The translations under genes were made by a program, and so were the position numbers. A model generated the notes under the pieces. The model did no database searches. It was not told where the DNA came from and was given only the letters and a program-made list of their open reading frames with translations. Below are positions 5,041-7,779 of a DNA stretch of 7,779 nucleotides, piece by piece; position 1 is the stretch's first letter; every line of letters starts with the position of its first letter. Origin of the DNA: an uncultured bacterium (GTDB taxonomy: Bacteria; Planctomycetota; Phycisphaerae; Phycisphaerales; SM1A02); contig CAIWNO010000201.1 in the NCBI GenBank assembly GCA_903914045.1, forward strand, positions 1 to 7,779. The letters are read 5' to 3'.

Positions 5041-6615
5041 TTAGCCGCCATCTTCTGCGGCATTTTGCGCAGGAACAGTGGTTGAATTTGGAATCACAGA
5101 TGGCGTGGTCGTGGCGCTAGGCCGCGTGCGCGTAGGTTCTGGTCCAGGTATTTGTGTTCGATACTTCATCAGTGACTGCTCGCAATCGGCGCGGTTGGCA
5201 GCGTCATTCTCCAATCGCACGGCGCGCTCTTCATGTTGAATTGCGTTCTCGCGGTCGCCATTTGAAAAACACGCAAGCGCCAACGTGTTTGCGGCGCGCG
5301 CGTCTTGGCCATTGGCAAGCGTGTCCGCTTCGGTGGCCCATTGCAGCGCCAATTTCACATCGCGTTTTTTCACATACGGCGAATTCAGAATCACATGCGC
5401 CATCGAACGCATCACTTTCACATTGTCGTGGTTGCGAAGCGCCAACTCGCGCGCGTAGGCATAGGCCTGGTCGGGCGTGTCCGCCAACCCAAGCATGACG
5501 GTGAATCGCTGCAATTTATAATTATTTGCGCGCTCAGGAATGACCGCGGCAACATTGTCGACCGCAACGAGAAGGCGATTCCAATCACCAGATTTTTCAC
5601 ATGAGCGCGCAATGCCATCCAAATAATTTTTAGCGCGCGCCACGTGTGAATCAAGAATAAATTCCTGGCGAATGGATTGCGAATTCCATGTTCCAGCGAG
5701 AAGTTGCTTGAGTGGATCCGCGCTGACCTTTGGATGGCCAAACCACTCGATGATTCCGTCGCGCACAATGAACGAACGCGGCGTGAAACTATGAAATGTT
5801 CCGCCTTGCATTTGAACCATGGCGTCGCTTTTTGTATCACAGACAACATCCCATGTAAATTTATTTTTTTGCGCTGGCTGCTCCAACCACGCGGCTACCG
5901 TGGCTGGGTCTTCTTGCGTGATGGATATAAAGTGCACGCCAAGTTCGCCGTAGGTGTGCGCCACTTGTTCAATGACCTCGGCATATTGCTTGCAATGCGA
6001 GCACGTGGTGCTGAAAAATTCAAAGACATAAATTTGCTTTGGTTCAAACGCGTGAATGGGCGTGCCTTGCACCCAATCGGTGAATTCAGGAAATGCAATG
6101 GTGGCGCCAGGGAAATTTTTTGGCTCAATGCGCACGAATGGCGGATCATGAATTGGCGCGGCAGATTGATTTGAATTGGCTGCTGATGCAGGCGCAGATT
6201 GCGTGGTCTTTGCGCTTGTTGTGGTTGGGGGCAACGTTGGTGTGGAGCCATTCGTGGGAAGAGCATCGGCGACATGGCCTGTGAAAACAACAGTCACTGG
6301 CGCGATGCCCGTGATGGCATAGGTGACTGTTTTGCGAAGCGACTCGCCGCGTTGCGTTGGTCCAGGCGTAATCGTCACGGTTGCGGTCGCTTCGCTGCCA
6401 GCGGCAATCTCCGCGCTTGGCCAGTCGGCCTTTACGCAACCGCAATTTGGAATTGCCGCGGTAATGGAGGCGCTCTCATCGCCAACATTGCGCAGGTGCA
6501 CCGTCACGGTTGTTGTGGATCCAACAACAAGTTCGCCCACGTTAATTACAGCTGGCTGCGCCACAATATGTGGCGTACCAAATCCGGCAAGCACCGCGAT
6601 GAGAAACCCGAACAT
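5041..6615 (-). CDS. Exported DUF1573-thioredoxin-TPR fusion protein
   Basis: Numbered from the ATG at 6615, the product has 524 residues. A TTG at 6639 would add 8 residues; neither start has a clear Shine-Dalgarno sequence. Residues 1-20 are a hydrophobic export signal ending near VAQ, without the usual basic residues. Residues 23-114 are a DUF1573 domain, an Ig-like fold with the NCGC motif (C58, C60). A Thr/Ser/Ala/Pro linker follows (116-159). Residues 184-310 have a TlpA/redoxin-like thioredoxin fold: strand IYVFEFFSTTCSHC with the redox pair C205-S-H-C208, then GVHFISITQED, and T278-P279 as the cis-proline. Residues 364-482 are helical repeats like TPRs (VKLALQWATEADTLANG, ANTLALACFSNGDRENAIQHEERAVRLE). 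The tail is Thr/Pro-rich. It is likely a periplasmic thiol-disulfide protein with a repeat scaffold; the partner is unknown. Confidence 0.9.
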   Translation of the reverse strand: MFGFLIAVLAGFGTPHIVAQPAVINVGELVVGSTTTVTVHLRNVGDESASITAAIPNCGCVKADWPSAEIAAGSEATATVTITPGPTQRGESLRKTVTYAITGIAPVTVVFTGHVADALPTNGSTPTLPPTTTSAKTTQSAPASAANSNQSAAPIHDPPFVRIEPKNFPGATIAFPEFTDWVQGTPIHAFEPKQIYVFEFFSTTCSHCKQYAEVIEQVAHTYGELGVHFISITQEDPATVAAWLEQPAQKNKFTWDVVCDTKSDAMVQMQGGTFHSFTPRSFIVRDGIIEWFGHPKVSADPLKQLLAGTWNSQSIRQEFILDSHVARAKNYLDGIARSCEKSGDWNRLLVAVDNVAAVIPERANNYKLQRFTVMLGLADTPDQAYAYARELALRNHDNVKVMRSMAHVILNSPYVKKRDVKLALQWATEADTLANGQDARAANTLALACFSNGDRENAIQHEERAVRLENDAANRADCEQSLMKYRTQIPGPEPTRTRPSATTTPSVIPNSTTVPAQNAAEDGG

Positions 6616-6674
6616 AATTACAGAATAGCCACCAAGCAAGGTGTTGTTCGCTATCAGTCCGTGTGACCATCACA

Positions 6675-6680
6675 ATTTTA
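6675..6680 (-). promoter_or_regulatory. Possible -10 box of the DUF1573 gene
   Basis: TAAAAT (5 of 6 consensus bases) on the minus strand lies about 60 nt before the ATG at 6615, in the gap between divergent genes. No matching -35 box is seen at 16-18 bp. Confidence 0.2.
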
Positions 6681-6727
6681 TGAAAACTTGTTCGGCATGG
6701 GCGAAACAGAATTGCAAGTTGCGTTGC

Positions 6728-6787
6728 AAGGAGGATGTCTTGTTTCAATTGCTTCAAACATTTTCATTTGTTAAGGTAGACTTTTAA
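6728..6787 (+). other. Strong AAGGAGG with a short upstream reading frame
   Basis: AAGGAGG at 6728-6734 is the best Shine-Dalgarno sequence in the window, yet it is 54 nt from the ATG of the next gene. Five nt after it, a TTG at 6740 opens a 15-codon frame (LFQLLQTFSFVKVDF) ending at TAA 6785-6787, one base before the ATG at 6789. An ATG directly abutting the AAGGAGG (6735) opens a 14-codon frame ending TAG at 6777-6779, in frame with the downstream gene. Either could be a leader peptide coupled to that gene. Chance cannot be excluded. Confidence 0.3.
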
Positions 6788-6788
6788 G

Positions 6789-7779
6789 ATGCAAAGTCCA
6801 AGAAATCAAATAGGTTCGCTCCTAGGTTCTTGGCGCGTCATTATTTTTCTTATAACAATTGTCGCGTGTATTCCTGCGCAAGCGTTCGCGGGCACATTTA
6901 GCGCGCCAGAAATTCCAAAGCCACTCAAGTCCAAGGATCTGCAGAAGTGGTTGAAGGACCTTGCGCTCTCTGATGCGCAGCGCGTGAAATGCGAGCAGGC
7001 GTTCGACGCATACGTGGATCAGTGGGAGCAATTGCGTGACAAGGCCATTCGCCCTGCGCAGACTAAACATGACGCGCCGATTCGCGGCGGTGATGTGAAT
7101 GGCAATGCCGCCAACGTTACGAACGAGAAAAACACAAGCGAAGTTTCGTGGAGCCGCGCGGTCGCAAGCGCATACGACAGCATTGGAAATATGGAGCGCG
7201 CCATGTTTAGCGCCATGCGTGAAGCGCAATCTAATGAAGCGCAACAATCCACCGTGGATCGTTTTGCGGCGGCACGCGCCCGCAAACGTGCCAGCGCCGT
7301 GGTGCGTGGTGTTCCGTTGAATTTGCCAAGTATTCCAAAGGTTCCCGCTCTTTCTCAGCAAAATCAGGCGGCTATTGATACGCGTTCGCGCGAGTGGGAA
7401 GTTTCCGCAACGCCATTGATTGAGCGCTTGGCATCCGCAAGTTTGGACGATAAATCCGCGGACCGAATAGAGGAACTCAAGCGCAAACTCATCACCAGTG
7501 AGCGCGCGTCTGTGCGCGACATTGCGGCGCAGTTGCCGCCGGACGCCGCGCAAAAATACAAGGCGCAATTTGCGCGCAAGGCATTGGCTGGCTTGTCCAG
7601 TTGGAGTCCGTTTGCGTTCACTTCTCCAGACGCGCTGCGCAAGCAACTTGCCGACGCCAATCGCGAGGCGAAAGAGAATGCATCCGCCATTGCCAAGATC
7701 GATCAGTGGCAACAGCAACGCGATCAACTTGATGACGCCGCGCTTGACGCGTTGACCGCTGAAAAATTTTCGCCCGAAG
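6789..7779 (+). CDS. Exported helical protein of unknown function, cut by the window end
   Basis: The frame from the ATG at 6789 is open for 330 codons to the end of the window, so the C-terminus is missing. The N-terminus is a clear export signal: R5 and R16, a hydrophobic stretch 17-28, and A32-F-A34 as a signal peptidase I site. I24-V-A-C27 also fits a lipobox, so it might be a lipoprotein. Residues 51-87 (LQKWLKDLALSDAQRVKCEQAFDAYVDQWEQLRDKAI) resemble the LTxxQ helices of Spy/CpxP-like periplasmic proteins, but this is a weak match. The rest is mostly predicted helix, rich in Ala, Arg, Asp and Gln, with a Pro-rich break near LPSIPKVPAL. No catalytic motif is seen. It is transcribed divergently from the DUF1573 gene. 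TAGACT lies 6 nt before the ATG and could give a leaderless transcript. Confidence 0.85.
   Translation, partial: MQSPRNQIGSLLGSWRVIIFLITIVACIPAQAFAGTFSAPEIPKPLKSKDLQKWLKDLALSDAQRVKCEQAFDAYVDQWEQLRDKAIRPAQTKHDAPIRGGDVNGNAANVTNEKNTSEVSWSRAVASAYDSIGNMERAMFSAMREAQSNEAQQSTVDRFAAARARKRASAVVRGVPLNLPSIPKVPALSQQNQAAIDTRSREWEVSATPLIERLASASLDDKSADRIEELKRKLITSERASVRDIAAQLPPDAAQKYKAQFARKALAGLSSWSPFAFTSPDALRKQLADANREAKENASAIAKIDQWQQQRDQLDDAALDALTAEKFSPE

Noticed and set aside
6822..7727. 301-residue minus-strand reading frame as a gene
   Set aside because: Its translation is rich in Arg, Cys and Leu with no domain or signal peptide. The plus strand has a clear signal peptide and a regular helical protein over the same bases.

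Overview
The window looks like a chromosomal segment from a Planctomycetes-type bacterium, most likely of the Phycisphaerae. This is inferred from gene content, not from a marker gene. The clues are a DUF1573 protein fused to a thioredoxin fold, a YHYH protein carrying a SHD1-like N-terminal domain, an EF-hand protein joined to a cytochrome-b562-like helical bundle, and a decayed dockerin-like stretch (FGPCxxCxxDLN...GTVDA) typical of Phycisphaerae cell-surface proteins. Base composition is near-balanced with many GCGC/CGCG strings. Shine-Dalgarno sequences are mostly missing, as is common in this phylum.

Layout from left to right. (1) 31-588 (+): a tail-anchored protein with a striking three-residue leucine repeat. 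(2) 641-1501 (+): an exported EF-hand plus b562-like protein, closed by a strong terminator at 1529-1566. (3) 1656-2273 (-): a GNAT acetyltransferase, convergent with the previous gene. (4) 2274-2659: an intergenic stretch holding a probable frameshifted small gene (2392-2572) and an 11-bp-stem hairpin. (5) 2660-4783 (-): a 707-residue exported SHD1-like/YHYH/PEBP fusion protein. (6) 4784-5040: an intergenic stretch with a dockerin-like relic and several inverted repeats. (7) 5041-6615 (-): an exported DUF1573-thioredoxin-TPR protein. (8) 6640-6788: a divergent intergenic region with an unattached AAGGAGG. (9) 6789-7779 (+): an exported helical protein of unknown function that runs off the window.

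At least four of the six main products carry export signals, so the window mostly encodes envelope or periplasmic proteins. The genes alternate in strand and have separate intergenic regions. They look like single transcription units, except that 31-588 and 641-1501 may be co-transcribed. I see no mobile element, CRISPR array, RNA gene or defence system. The unusual content lies in domain architectures and gene relics.
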